From NCBI GenBank assembly GCA_019843655.1, contig JACDQD010000004.1:31321872-31385871 (forward strand): a DNA stretch of 64,000 bases, in the 5' to 3' direction. The position numbers and the translations under genes are program-made. Numbering within the stretch: the stretch's first letter is position 1; every line of letters starts with the position of its first letter. Origin of the DNA: Lethocerus indicus (lineage: Eukaryota > Arthropoda > Insecta > Hemiptera > Belostomatidae). This document shows positions 36,981-47,576 of this stretch, in pieces. A model generated the notes under the pieces. That model had not been told where the DNA came from and did not search any database. It saw only the letters and a program-made list of their open reading frames with translations.

Positions 36981-38124
36981 AAAAGTAATACTAAAAAACC
37001 GTTTACTGTGACCGGTGGTTCGGATTGACCCGATCTTCCGTAGCGAAGGAACGGGGACGAAACGTCGGCTTCTCGGAAGCTCTATTTGTAGGGGCGCCCG
37101 CGGAAATAACCCACGGGCCGGGAGGCGGTGAACCCGATACCACCGGGCTAAGGTACACGGAGCAAAATAAACAAAATGGCTAAGCCGAGCTCTCTATTTA
37201 CCCAACTATTTGCAGGGAACGCGGCGGTGACCCGGCGCTAAACCGGGAGGGACATCCACCCGGGGACGTCCGCTCCATCGGCCCCGGCACACAATTAATT
37301 AGACCGCAGCTGAGGTTACCGCCTCCTCCCGACCAACCTTGTATGGAATTAGCGCCGCCTATTCCCCCCATATCCCAGCCCCATTCACCAAGTAAAGAGA
37401 CAAGCGGCTTGTTATTTTAATAAGGTTTAAAATTAATCTAACCGTGCGCCACCGCTGCATTTACAGCCTTGTACCGTCGCGTTACAATTTGTTGTATGCC
37501 GGCAGCAGAGGAAACAGCCGGTTCGGGACATTTTTTTTTACTTTTTCCCCACGTGGAGTCCGGCCGAAGCCTCCCATTTAAAAGAGCGGCCATGATATCG
37601 ACTCTTGTTGGAAATTTGCAAAGGATTTGCAAATTAAAGGAGCGTTTTTGTTGCAAGTTACGCCCGCCCGCATTCCAATAAACGCTCGAAAAAGTTAGGT
37701 CGAGTTTCGACCTTTTGGACGAGCGAATTGTTTGTCGCCGGTATAAAAAAAATATTGAGCAGTTATCGCCACCTAATAACTTATTACTGTTATAAATATT
37801 TTGGAAAAGAGATAAATTGTATGAATATTTGGATAATTCGTGGATAAATGACCCTCACATGTTATATTTTTTTACTGTAGACAATGTAAAAATAGCACAG
37901 TCAATCCGTACGAAATTCCGTAGTTACCTTCGGCCAACGTTCGAATTATTACGATGCGGAAAAAATGCCGTAAATAATTTGTGAGAGTTAAATGTAACGA
38001 AAGGGTTCGCGCGGTTTTAAACATTAATGAACGCCAGGGTAGCAAAAAGTAACCTGCCCGGGGAAGGTTCGGTTCTAGGAGGGGGAGAGAGATCCGGTGT
38101 ATTTCATTTTCCGGAAATTTCTAA
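36981..38124. other. CpG-rich then AT-rich intergenic DNA
   Basis: 37,020-37,330 is a CpG-rich block with GGGCC, CGGGC and CCGGGCTAAG words. Open frames at 37,438-37,681 overlap on both strands and carry no features. GCCACCTAAT near 37,770 partly resembles the fly CTCF core on the minus strand. No gene seen. Confidence 0.5.
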
Positions 38125-38175
38125 CCAATTCAATTAGCGAAGATTAATTAATCAGTCGATTAATTACAGCCGGAG
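38125..38175. promoter_or_regulatory. cluster of ATTA homeodomain core sites
   Basis: Within about 50 bases there are CAATTAG, GATTAATTAATC and GATTAATTAC, giving several overlapping TAAT/ATTA cores, one of them a palindromic TTAATTAA. This is what homeodomain dimer sites look like. Such words are common in AT-rich DNA, so function is only a possibility. Confidence 0.25.
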
Positions 38176-39373
38176 AGATATATTCTTCTGTAAAGTCGTT
38201 CCGTCGATTAGCCGAAGGGAGACTTCGTTTGTTAATAAAAACTATAGCCGGGGAGTGGGAATAAAAAGTCTAAGTGAATTAATCCCTTTTTGTCCTTAAA
38301 CAATACACGAAATGTCGTCCTATCAGTTTTGGAAATCTAATCGTGTATTAATAATAGCCGTTCGTAAATAAAAATGTAACCGTAGTTGCACAACTTTCCC
38401 TCGGCGGGATAATAACTGCCCGAGTTGTTGATGTAAATAGCCTTTCGAACAAATTTAAAGAAGGCCGACGTCATAAATTCGATTGAACGGCTAAAGGATT
38501 CCGCCGGCCGGCTCGAAAGGAAACGCCAATAATGAATTTAATTGGAATTAAAATGTTAATTTATCTGATAAATAGGAGCGCTGAGGGAGGTCTTTCAGAA
38601 ATAACTGGGCCGAACACGAGACGCGTTTGTTTTTCAGCCGTTTAGGATACGGTTCTCTCCCTTTTACTTTTTTCCTTTTTTGATACTTCGATTTTTTACC
38701 GCGCAATTATTCCATTCGCCACTCCGCTACTGCACTCAATCACGAAATATATAACTCGCTATTTATTTTTTCCCCCGTGGATTTTTTTCAATCCCAATTT
38801 GTTTTTTCGAAAACCCTCCGCAGAGCTCTGACATTACACCGGTCGTGCATAGATTACTATAAATAGGGGGAGGGGGGACTATAAAAGCACTTGCCCGGAC
38901 TCGACGCCAAAAAAGAAACTGCAGACAATTTTAAATATGCAAACAACTGTAAATATAATTATTTACTGTATTGTTTACATTAGTTTCGTCCACGTAATCT
39001 TTACCTCCGTTTAAAATAAAACTAATACGGAACAAGTATATTAAGAAATAAATAATGGGCAACATGACGACCATCTTTCGTAGGAAAAATTTCGAAAATA
39101 CAAAGGACAGCAAAATATAATTTGGATCAGCTATTATCTCTAGTCAGTATGTAGCGTTCAAAAAATGGGGCATTCAAGTATATACGATCGATTATTTGTT
39201 ACATTTTATTCCGATTGACGATCGAGCAGGTCGACAACTAGAAATGAGAGTGTTGAACGCAGCCGAATTTTCTCAGCATTTTTCCGAAACCCCCGAAAAA
39301 AATAAAAAAAGGAAGGGGTCGGTGTAATTTTTGTCCCTTTCGGCGGGTCCCGGCCATCCAGAAATGAACTCCG
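38176..39373. other. intergenic DNA, no gene seen
   Basis: Mixed AT-rich and CpG-containing DNA with no frame over about 60 codons. Poly-T and poly-A runs are frequent between 38,650 and 38,800. Confidence 0.55.
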
Positions 39374-39385
39374 GAGAGAGAGGGA

Positions 39386-39444
<59 letters not shown>
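39374..39444. repeat. (GA)n microsatellite
   Basis: GA repeat of about 70 bases, imperfect at the left edge (GGGAGAGGG) and then uninterrupted. It produces poly-Ser-Leu frames on the minus strand that are not genes. GAGA-factor-type binding is possible. Confidence 0.95.
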
Positions 39445-39446
<2 letters not shown>

Positions 39447-40696
39447 GGAAGCACATTAGTAGTGGGAAGTTGGGGTTGGAACGGGTGGGGGGGGAGGGAG
39501 GGAGCTGAGTGTGCCCCATTAAAACAAAAGGTTAAAATCAAGTTACTGTCAGACCTCCAAATGTTATTTCTTTTCTCAATTTTTTTTATTTCATACTTTT
39601 TTCAGTTCATACTTTCTATTCGTTTGAACTAAGATATGTGAAAAAATTGTTGACGGAAGGCCGATTGAAAAACGAGAGGTGTATCGATCGTTCGACAACA
39701 GTAGGTTCATAGTATAGATATTTATTCAATTTACGAATTGAGTGTACGAAATTTCCTACATTAAATATCGTTAGATCATAATCTGATACCGACAATCTTC
39801 ATTGTGGATTATATTAAACAGATAGTTCCAGCTGATTAATTTAAAGACATCTAGCTGATTAAACTAGTTTATGAACATATAATGGAGATTCGTTATAAAT
39901 AATAAGTTGTGTCTTCTTTAGATTTAGCGTGGTTTAGACACTTAAAAATCAGGCTTAGAAAGCTGACAAATGTTTATCAAGGATCTTGCGTACAATTTAT
40001 TCTGAAATATTCTGCGTGTATCTCGTCTCTTTTCTACCTAAACTAGACCGATTGGGTGAATACAAATCCTCACACTAATCGTTATATACAGTACAGAACT
40101 GGTCACGGCTAACCAGAGAGAAATAACTCTAAAAGACCGTTCAAATCGAACATTTCTATGCGTGTAATAAATTTGCCATCAAGTATTGGTGGATATTGGG
40201 GTTTTTTGGGACCAAATCGGTCGAAGAGTTAAGGTAAAAAGCCGGCGTTTCGCTTTTGGCCGTCTCCTACGACATGTCCCCTCCACTGCCCCCATATTTC
40301 GCCCACATCAGTCCAATAGGCAAAGGCTTTCAAAGTACGTGATCGCCGCCCACGTACTGAAGTATCATCAGAGAACTCGCACCGCTGAGATGGAACCTTC
40401 AGTCGGGCTCCACTGGTACCCCATCTTCCTGCATTCAAATATCCCAGACACCACTTGTGTGCCGATAAAGAAAATAAATAATATAATGTAATTATATATT
40501 TATACGTTATACGAATATATTATAATTTATAAATAATATGTTATTTATTCATTCAGTAAAAGTCAGGCGTTTAATGATCCACCTACCTCCTGTTCACCAA
40601 AGATATTATGGTTCTAATTTATTCTAATTAAACGTATCTAGATAATTTAATTCATTCACTGCGATCTTCAATCACTGGTATTTGCAACTGACGGAA
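39445..40696. other. intergenic DNA, no gene seen
   Basis: A 101-codon plus-strand frame (40,186-40,491) has no recognisable domain and overlaps a 69-codon minus-strand frame. The flanks are AT-rich. Confidence 0.5.
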
Positions 40697-40765
40697 TGCT
40701 ACTGAAGATGAGACGGAGATGACGGTCTAGCGCAGAGACCACACCAGAGAGTATAAACATTATAA
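40697..40765 (+). repeat. diverged hammerhead-like repeat copy
   Basis: TGCT is followed by ACTGAAGATG (CTGAAGA box at 40,702-40,708), then CGGTCTAGC at 40,723-40,731, then CAGAGACCACACCAGAGAG. Order, spacing and tail follow the minus-strand copy at 42.4 kb: stem-I strand, CTGAAGA box, cleavage triplet, complementary TAGC. The GAAA box is replaced by GATGA and stem II is not complementary, so the core is inactive as it stands. The two copies lie 1.7 kb apart in opposite orientation with a LINE fragment between them. Confidence 0.55.
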
Positions 40766-41381
40766 AGTATTACAAGAATGATGCTTCATTCATAAAATAA
40801 TGGAAAACAAATATTCGCATTTTTGGTGCGACGTATGTTCACAGTGTGATTAGCGGAATGTATATGTATACAGTATTGTAATAACAATGAAAGTGGGGCC
40901 GTCAAAAGATTGGATACGAAAATAATTATTCCGCTAAATTACAGGGGCAAAATTTCCCTTCAAGCAGTTAGGCTAAACAAAGGAATATCCCGCTTCGGAC
41001 AGCAATATTTCCGGGCAACTACCAAAGCAAAGGTGAATGGCCAGCGTTCCATTGAAAATGATTTATAAAATTTACCCTTCCTCCGCCCCGATTCTCTTAA
41101 ATTATTCCAATCGCAATCTGGCGTTGTAGAGTCTGAAATGGGCCAAGTTAAATCCTGTAAATTGGAAAATGTTCAAAGAATAAATTTTCTCGCGCGAACT
41201 ACTACCTGCCCGAGTGCCGAGCTTTTCTAATTAAAATTACAATAGGGCAAGAATTGAGGGGGCCAAACGTCACTGTATTTTTTTGTACCCCAAGTAAAGT
41301 TATCGGATGCCGACGGCTTTACAACGCGTAGAACGTTGCTTTACGCGTTATCAACTGGAGAAAACGTTTTTTTCATTTTTA
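40766..41381. other. intergenic DNA, no gene seen
   Basis: AT-rich DNA between the repeat copy and the LINE fragment. No coding seen. Confidence 0.55.
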
Positions 41382-41681
41382 CCTATTGCACAAGCAACCT
41401 TTATCGTAATGAGTACAATTGTGAAATTCACCTACATCTCGTAATAAGGAAGCCCTTTTATCTATTTGACGTTTATCCGGGCCGTAGAAGATGTTGATGT
41501 CTTGGCGAATAGTGTGATTTGAATCATACCGGGGAGCTTTAAGGATGGTTCGAGGTACTTTTTATTGGAATCTATGGATGCGAGCGATGTCGGGTGTATC
41601 GATGGAACCCCAAAATTCTATGCCATACGGCCTTAATAGTTCTAGTTTAAGTCCGTTCTTTTGACTCCGGGTATGGGAATT
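41382..41681 (-). pseudogene. Jockey-type LINE reverse transcriptase fragment
   Basis: The minus strand encodes the C-terminal (thumb) part of a Jockey-group non-LTR retrotransposon reverse transcriptase. It reads LLRPYGIEFWGS, then DIARIHRFQ, an in-frame TAA at 41,562-41,564, then RTILKAPRY and SNHTIRQDINIF. These match the family signatures (Y-G-I-x-x-W-G, I-x-R-F-Q-x-K-x-L-R-T-I, N-A-P-x-Y, N-x-x-I-x-x-D-L) in order and at the expected spacing. A residue pair before YGI is missing and the frame closes at 41,379-41,381. The catalytic YADD part of the polymerase and the endonuclease are absent, so this is an isolated dead fragment. Assignment to the reverse transcriptase C-terminus is firm; the exact clade is not. 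Confidence 0.82.
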
Positions 41682-42358
41682 TCATGGAGAAAACAACAAT
41701 GCTGAGAGGGTTTCAGAAACCCTCGAGAAAAGGACTGAGGGACATGAAAAAAGTGTTAAAGGTAATTTTGCATAATTTTGTAATTTGCGCCGTCTCAAAT
41801 TTTAAAATAACGAAACAAACAGACTTGGAGTTGTGTGTTCTGTAGAATGTGTATTGAAAACAAAGCTCACAGGAAAAGAAGGGAATTGGAGCAATAGATA
41901 TGCAGCGAAAGCTAAATCAAATCATCCTTCCCCTTTCCGTTGGTTCCACCGACACCCCCAGCTTTTCAATCATATCAGGACTGTTGGAGTTTGTTTCTAC
42001 TCCCTCGGACTGTTTCCTACAAAACCCCCAGAGTCCCGTGAATGGAAATCAGTACATATCCCTCAATTAAGTATTATTATTATTATATATTTGTTTAATC
42101 TATAACTAAGGCATAATTTGTAAGAATATATTTTTTTTATAATTGTTAAGAATAAGAAATTAAAGATGGAAGAATCAATATAGTTAGTTAATTTCTAGTT
42201 TTACTAACACAAATGTGAGATATTTGAAATGTGGAAAGTTTTCTAAGCCAACAATTTGTATTACTCGAATGGACCGAAGGCAGGTAATTTTGTTTTTTTG
42301 TACGATCTTTATGTAATATATAAAGTACCAGTTTTTGATCAGTTAGGTAATACCAATT
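41682..42358. other. intergenic DNA, no gene seen
   Basis: A perfect 9-bp inverted repeat (GAGGGTTTC, A, GAAACCCTC) lies at 41,706-41,724. A 90-codon plus-strand frame at 41,833-42,105 has no family features. The right part is AT-rich. Confidence 0.5.
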
Positions 42359-42412
42359 GTAGATTTCGTGTGCTTTTATTTCCTCAGGCTAGTTTGGTCT
42401 TTTGCTAGACCG
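42359..42412 (-). repeat. 3-prime tail of hammerhead-associated repeat
   Basis: Read on the minus strand it runs from CGGTCTAGCAAAAGACC to CACACGAAATCTAC. It is the partner of 33,681-33,734 (44 of 54 identical, ungapped). It lies directly downstream of the hammerhead-like core and would be the 5-prime start of the cleavage product's body. No open frame is conserved in it. Confidence 0.7.
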
Positions 42413-42441
42413 GTTTCGGCTGGTGGCCATCTTCAGTAGCA
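42403..42441 (-). ncRNA. hammerhead-ribozyme-like motif
   Basis: On the minus strand: TGCTA, CTGAAGA, then T, GGC, CACCA, GCC, then GAAA, then CCGGTC, then TAGCA. CTGANGA and GAAA are the invariant boxes of the hammerhead core. TGCTA and TAGCA pair as a 5-bp stem I, and GGC pairs with GCC as a short stem II. ACC and GGT next to the GAAA box pair as a very short stem III without a loop, and GTC is a standard cleavage triplet, with the cut expected between 42,408 and 42,407. One extra U sits between CTGAAGA and stem II. Such minimal stem III hammerheads are known from Penelope-like elements and newt satellite DNA, where they are thought to act as dimers. Activity here is untested. Confidence 0.55.
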
Positions 42442-42562
42442 GTGTTAGTCACTTTGGCACTTGGATGTTTTTTGGGCATCCTCACTGCACTGTCAGTACA
42501 AAAAATCATAAAAGCTTTCCTGATGATCCACAATTTGTTTAAAAAAGTTTATTTTTAGTAAT
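42442..42562. other. spacer between hammerhead motif and inverted repeats
   Basis: Contains GTCAGTAC, also seen at 3,087-3,094 next to the related copy there, and a small hairpin (GGATG and CATCC around a T-rich loop). Probably part of the same repeat element. Confidence 0.35.
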
Positions 42563-42810
42563 CTAGTTAATCGGGGCAAGTGTACCCAACAAACTTTAGT
42601 TAAGAACATTTCCGCACCACCCTCTGTGGGGCGCTAGTTAATCGGTGCAAGTATATTCAACGATTTTTGTGATACTAGCGCTCTCCTGAGGGTAGTGCGG
42701 AAATGTACTTAACTAAAGTTTGTTGTGTACACTTGCACTGATACACTAAACCCCTGAGGGTGGTGCGGAAATGTACTTAACTAAAGTTCGTTGGGTACAC
42801 TTGCACCGAT
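42563..42810. repeat. cluster of 57-bp inverted and direct repeats
   Basis: A 57-base unit with core TGCGGAAATGTACTTAACT occurs as two plus-strand copies at 42,686-42,742 and 42,754-42,810 (53 of 57 identical, 68-base period). A full inverted copy lies at 42,570-42,626 (53 of 57 to the reverse complement of the last unit). A partial fourth copy in the inverted orientation starts at 42,634 (CTAGTTAATCGGTGCAAGT). Units are flanked by CTAG-containing ends. The whole can fold into a long hairpin. It may be a foldback transposon remnant, a subterminal repeat array, or the end of the same element as the hammerhead motif 120 bases away. No coding frame is involved. Confidence 0.88.
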
Positions 42811-44103
42811 GTAGAAGACTCAAATTGCGCCCTAATAAAAACGTGGAAATTAGGTGACTGTATACATCAGTCAACTAACAGTATAACGTAAGAAAATATT
42901 ATGGTATCGTTAAGGTGGCTTCACAAATAACAGCCTACCAATAAAATATTAAGTGTCCATAATTCACTCCCGATTTTCTGTTGAATGTAAAAATATATCT
43001 AAGAGTGAGGCTAACTCTAAAGTAATATGCATTCTCTTTTTCCAAGTGTTGTACATTATAACGGTAATAAGACAAACCATAGTGCCAACATGGGGTCAAT
43101 TAAATGTCTTCGCCCGCCGCGAAAAAGAAACGGAATTTAAACTGAAATCTGGGAGATCGGTTACCCGCTTGTTCTTATTCTCCATAATCCAGTTGGCTCA
43201 GTCGGTATCACGATTTAAAAGGGCCCACCCCACTTCATAATACGATTGGCGCTTAGATTTTAAATTCAACGGTTCTTCAAGTCCATCCAAAATAAGAACA
43301 GCCTTTTAAGATATCGTCATGAATAATGCATTACCCTCTGTATTTAGCCGGGCACTGACAGCCACCCCGCCCATGCCCAGCCCATGGCCCTTAACCCGGT
43401 TGGCGCTCCCTTAAATGGAATCCCTGTTAATATAATAATGTAGTGTTCCGACTGATTTCACTTAAACACGGTTTTACTTTATATAAGAATAATCAGTCTT
43501 GTCAGAGGGTGTCTTATGTCAATGAGGACGAAATGCGCCCTATAAGCAAGCATTCGGTCTACAAGTGGTCATTATGGATCATATTGATTTTTGCCTATAT
43601 TGACGACTATATCTGAACATATCACTCATACGATACTCTCACGCGAAAACAGATGACAATATATGCGTTTCATCATATTTCCTCTAACGTAGAGCCTTGG
43701 ATCATTAAAACATTGGTAAAAAGTGACCTAGACCGGTTATGTTGACCTGTGGAATATGTGGAACAAGAATGCTTCGGTGTCACTATGGAATGTTGCAACT
43801 GTTACGTTTTGATAAATGCCCGATCGTTGTCCCGTATTTTTTATTCCGGCGAAAAACACGGTGGTATTGGATGGGATTTCTATCGGAGATTAATCTCTTC
43901 CGGGTAAGAATCAAAGGATGAATTTTTGACTATCCCTAACCGTATTAGAGCGAGGAGGGTAGGAATCATTAGATCAAAGTGGACGGCGTGATTAGGCACA
44001 AAGGGCGGTGCATTATGTATGTTACGCAGGACTTTAGATTGGAACGTTTGTACGCGATGAATATTGAACGACCGGCTTCACCCTTGGAGTTCGAGCCCGC
44101 CCC

Positions 44104-44105
<2 letters not shown>
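42811..44105. other. intergenic DNA, no gene seen
   Basis: Open frames of 60-95 codons at 42,953-43,240 and 43,739-43,921 carry no recognisable domains. AACCGGTCTAG appears on the minus strand near 43,728-43,738 without the other parts of the hammerhead-like repeat. Confidence 0.5.

Positions 44106-44155
<50 letters not shown>
44106..44155. repeat. (CT)n microsatellite
   Basis: Uninterrupted CT repeat of about 50 bases. It gives poly-Ser-Leu or Arg-Glu frames on the two strands, which are artefacts. Confidence 0.96.
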
Positions 44156-44157
<2 letters not shown>

Positions 44158-45751
44158 GGTCACAATGTGACCCACAATGAATTATCTCCAAGGATTGTCG
44201 TTTGTCTGGTCGGATTACCAGTGTAACCGTGGTGACGGTAAACAATATATTTAGAAGTCTTCCCGGTGCTGGGAAGTACCAGGTAGGCCGTCCGTCTTTG
44301 GGCGAAGGGTTAGGGAATATTGTTAAAAATGGCTGTGGGAGAAGCTCGGGTGAAGGTTACATAAGCGCATTTGTTCTCTTTGCCCTTTACAAGAACACGC
44401 CACCTCTTGCCCTACCGTTGGGATCAATCAGCTGTCCCAAAACGACACCAGTTGTCGCCCCTACAATATAAACTGAAGAAATCTATTTGTTCCCTTCTAA
44501 TAATCGAATATGTGTTCCCCTTTTCCTTATTTTCTTTAAGGATAGGTAATAGTTACATTTCATACATACAAGTGTATTACGCATTAAGTGGGTGACAAGA
44601 AGAGTTTTGCAAATTTTACTAAACTCTTCTTAAAACATACGCGCTTACTTAAAGTAAGAGCCTGGCAATTTGAGTTCGAACATTTCTTTTACGAAAAATG
44701 CCACTCTAGCACATAGAATATTAAAATTAAAAACAAAAAAATACCCTCGTTCTCTTCAGTTGGATTGGCATTTATTTCCGAGCCAATTGACCAGGGGTAC
44801 CGAATAAAATAACGCAATTCGAAACCATTGTAGCAAAAGAAGGAACTAATCGATGCAAATTAAGTTTTTATTGATCGGGGTGTACTCGTAAAGTTGTGAA
44901 AAAAAAGGAGGGAAGAGATCTTAGTTTTTAATTGCTTTCCAGAATTATACTGGGCAAGAAACTCAAACGTTAAATTAGATTCTCCGGAGCAGGGCCCAGA
45001 ACGAGCCCGGCCCTACTCCCATTGAAACAATAGACTCGTATATTTGGTTAACAAATTGCGTTTGAAACCGTATTTAAACTGGAGACCGGACCTTGGAAAC
45101 CTTTCGGCATTATTGACAATACCGTATATTGAACTAAATCAAAAATTCAACTCACGCCGGGATCGGGGACAAGAAAATATTCCTTATCTTACCTACTGTA
45201 TTCTCCGACGATTTTCTATCTCTCTATTGGAATCGTACAAACACTACTTGTAAATTATACGAACATTTAACGTGTACCAAATATTTTTAATGTTACGTAA
45301 ATATAGACCTCTGGTTTGGAATTCCTAATTGGAGTGAAGTGACAAAGTAGCCTAAACTAAAATATTTAACACATTTACACACTTTAACAACACATGAATT
45401 TCTACGTGTGCAGGTGAAATCTCATATCACAAGAAATCTGGTCAAGGAAGTAACACAGGTGCCGAGCGAGAAAACATGTTTCGTTAACAAATATTTATTA
45501 AATAAAAAATGTTTATAACTGGCACTTATTATATATCAATTTCAATTATCAAAAGGGACATAAAATTTAAAGGCAATAATAAATTCGGCTATAATTTCGC
45601 AAATCCAACTGGGGGGAATTAACCGCAGAGATGTATTCATCGATTTTGGCGAACCAGCGAGAATGGACCTCGCGTTGTCAGCGAACTACAGTCGGCAAAC
45701 AAACGCGAAAATTTACACTGAATTAAAAGGCGGCTCGCGGATAATTTGGCA
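44156..45751. other. intergenic DNA, no gene seen
   Basis: Mixed AT-rich DNA. Frames at 44,202-44,471 and 45,044-45,253 have no family features. Confidence 0.5.
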
Positions 45752-45985
45752 TGGGCTGGGAGCGGGGTAGTGGCATGGGGTGGAGGGGAGGAGGGGAGGA
45801 GTTCAAATATTTAGGAAGTGAGAAAAAGAGACAGCGCCACATCGACAGAGACGGAAAGTGGGACGGGGATGGCCAAGGACGAGGAGGGACAGATTAAATG
45901 GGATAATTAAAATTAAATATTTAATAACGCCGGTTGTGGGGCCGGGGGATGGTGGCGGCGGTGGGGGAGTGGGCGACGGGGGATC
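45752..45985 (+). other. G-rich tracts with quadruplex potential
   Basis: Two clusters (about 45,752-45,800 and 45,937-45,982) have many runs of three to five G on the plus strand separated by short loops. Between them the DNA is purine-rich. Both clusters meet the loose quadruplex rule. No gene start is evident nearby. Confidence 0.45.
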
Positions 45986-47562
45986 TAAATTGTGATCGCT
46001 GTCGCGGCCATTATTCCCCGGGACACGGCAAAGTCAACCCCGAAATGTATGGCACAATTAGCGATGTTTAAATAAAGAAAAAATTGTTAATTTAAACTTG
46101 AACAAGATTAATCGCCACGAAGGGAAGAGGGCCGGGGAATCGCACCTGAAATGGGAGACCCGGCGGCGGCCTCCAGTCTCATAATCAGTTGTTTCACGGC
46201 GAATTAAAGGAGGAAACAAATAGTATAGTTGCACTGGCGAGAATTTATGGAAACAATTAGAAATAACTTGAGAAAAAGGGATAAAGCCTTTCCTGGTGGC
46301 GGGGGGGGGGTGGTTAATAAATTCCGGACACTTTTTTTCCAATCTTCGGAATCCCTATCGTAAATATTTTTACATTCGGGTCACTTCGTATAATGTGAAA
46401 ATACATCCTATACAACTCTTCGTTGGCCCCTCTTTTCGGCATTAATTAAATCTCGCATATTCTACTGCTACAAAGCACAAAATTACGAATTGCATTGAAA
46501 TTCTGTAAAGATCAGTACGAAAGACTGAATGTTGCAGACGAAGTTGCCATTAAGCGCAGTATTGTTGTTTCCACTGCTCGTTTTAAGTCTCCCCCCATCG
46601 CTTTGCCCTTCATGATGTCAACATAATCAACATTGTTACGTCTCTCATCGTATCCACCCCCGTAATGCGACACCACGAGGGCTAATGTTAGGGGTCTGTG
46701 AGAGGACCGCTCGATACGCGCCAAAATAAACTTAATTCTTTTTACGTCAATATTCTGGGACTGCGGACGATTTGTTGAGCGAATTATAAGATATAGAATA
46801 AAACTCGTAAGTTCATAATTTACAAGTTTATTACTACCGCTCCGAGCAAACGTTTCAGCGTTAGGCCACCGGGGGGCGACCGAGTATACGCAGTCGCGAG
46901 ACATAAATTCGTAGGGGAAATTCTGTCGGGGACTTAATATTTTTTGCATGCGCGCATTTCCCGCCGCCCGATTGATTCGAAGGTTCCGGCAACATTTTCG
47001 AAACAAAGAAAACGGAAGGAGGCGGTGCGGGGATTTATGTGGGATAATAAAAATTCGCCGCAAATCGAACCTGGGGATTAAATGGGCAGAAAATATAAAA
47101 CCTTGTACCGGGTGTCGGACGATTCGCTATGATTGTTCTCGGGCGTTGTCGGTTCGCGACCCGCTCGGTCCCAAACAGTAAAACTTTTATTGAGGCCCGT
47201 ATCGCCTGAACAACGCCACCCCCGCCCTCCCACCAACCCCTAGCTACCCCCACAAGAGTTTCTCCGCTCCATCCCCGCCCCCATCCTTATAAATAAACAG
47301 GTTATTACGGAGGTATCGTCTTGTACCGGATTTTCTTTCGTCATTGCGACCGTACCCGTTCGGCGGACCCGTTTTGTAGGCGGCCGAAAGCGCCTCGGCC
47401 CTTAAACTGCGACCGACTTAAATGCGAGCGGTATAAAACGCCGACTATATCGGGTGGGACCCGGAGTCGCGATGTGACGACCCGACTTTAAGCGGAATAT
47501 GAAATACGCATTAGGACGAACGCACGTGAAACATGCTAATAAACCTCTGTGCTCGATCGGCT
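45986..47562. other. intergenic DNA with CpG-rich block
   Basis: A 183-codon minus-strand frame at 46,512-47,063 is long for this window but has no domain, no signal peptide and no flanking splice pattern I recognise, and it is partly overlapped by a plus-strand frame. 47,000-47,560 is CpG-rich with CCCGCCC and CGGCGG words. A ten-base G run lies at 46,301-46,310. Confidence 0.45.
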
Positions 47563-47576
47563 CCGCCCCCTAGTGG
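47563..47576 (-). promoter_or_regulatory. CTCF-type insulator motif
   Basis: On the minus strand the 14 bases read CCACTAGGGGGCGG, which fits the CTCF core consensus (CCAC-N-AG-G/T-GGC) conserved in insects and vertebrates. It sits at the right edge of a CpG-rich block. Such short motifs can occur by chance, and occupancy cannot be judged from sequence. Confidence 0.4.

Noticed and set aside
40186..40491. 101-codon plus-strand frame considered as a LINE or transposase piece
   Set aside because: RRFAFGRLLRH recalls a LINE C-terminal RRLRWLGH motif only loosely and nothing before or after it fits.
46512..47063. 183-codon minus-strand open frame
   Set aside because: No recognisable domain or motif, partly overlapped by a plus-strand frame, and placed in a block where stop codons are rare because of high CpG.
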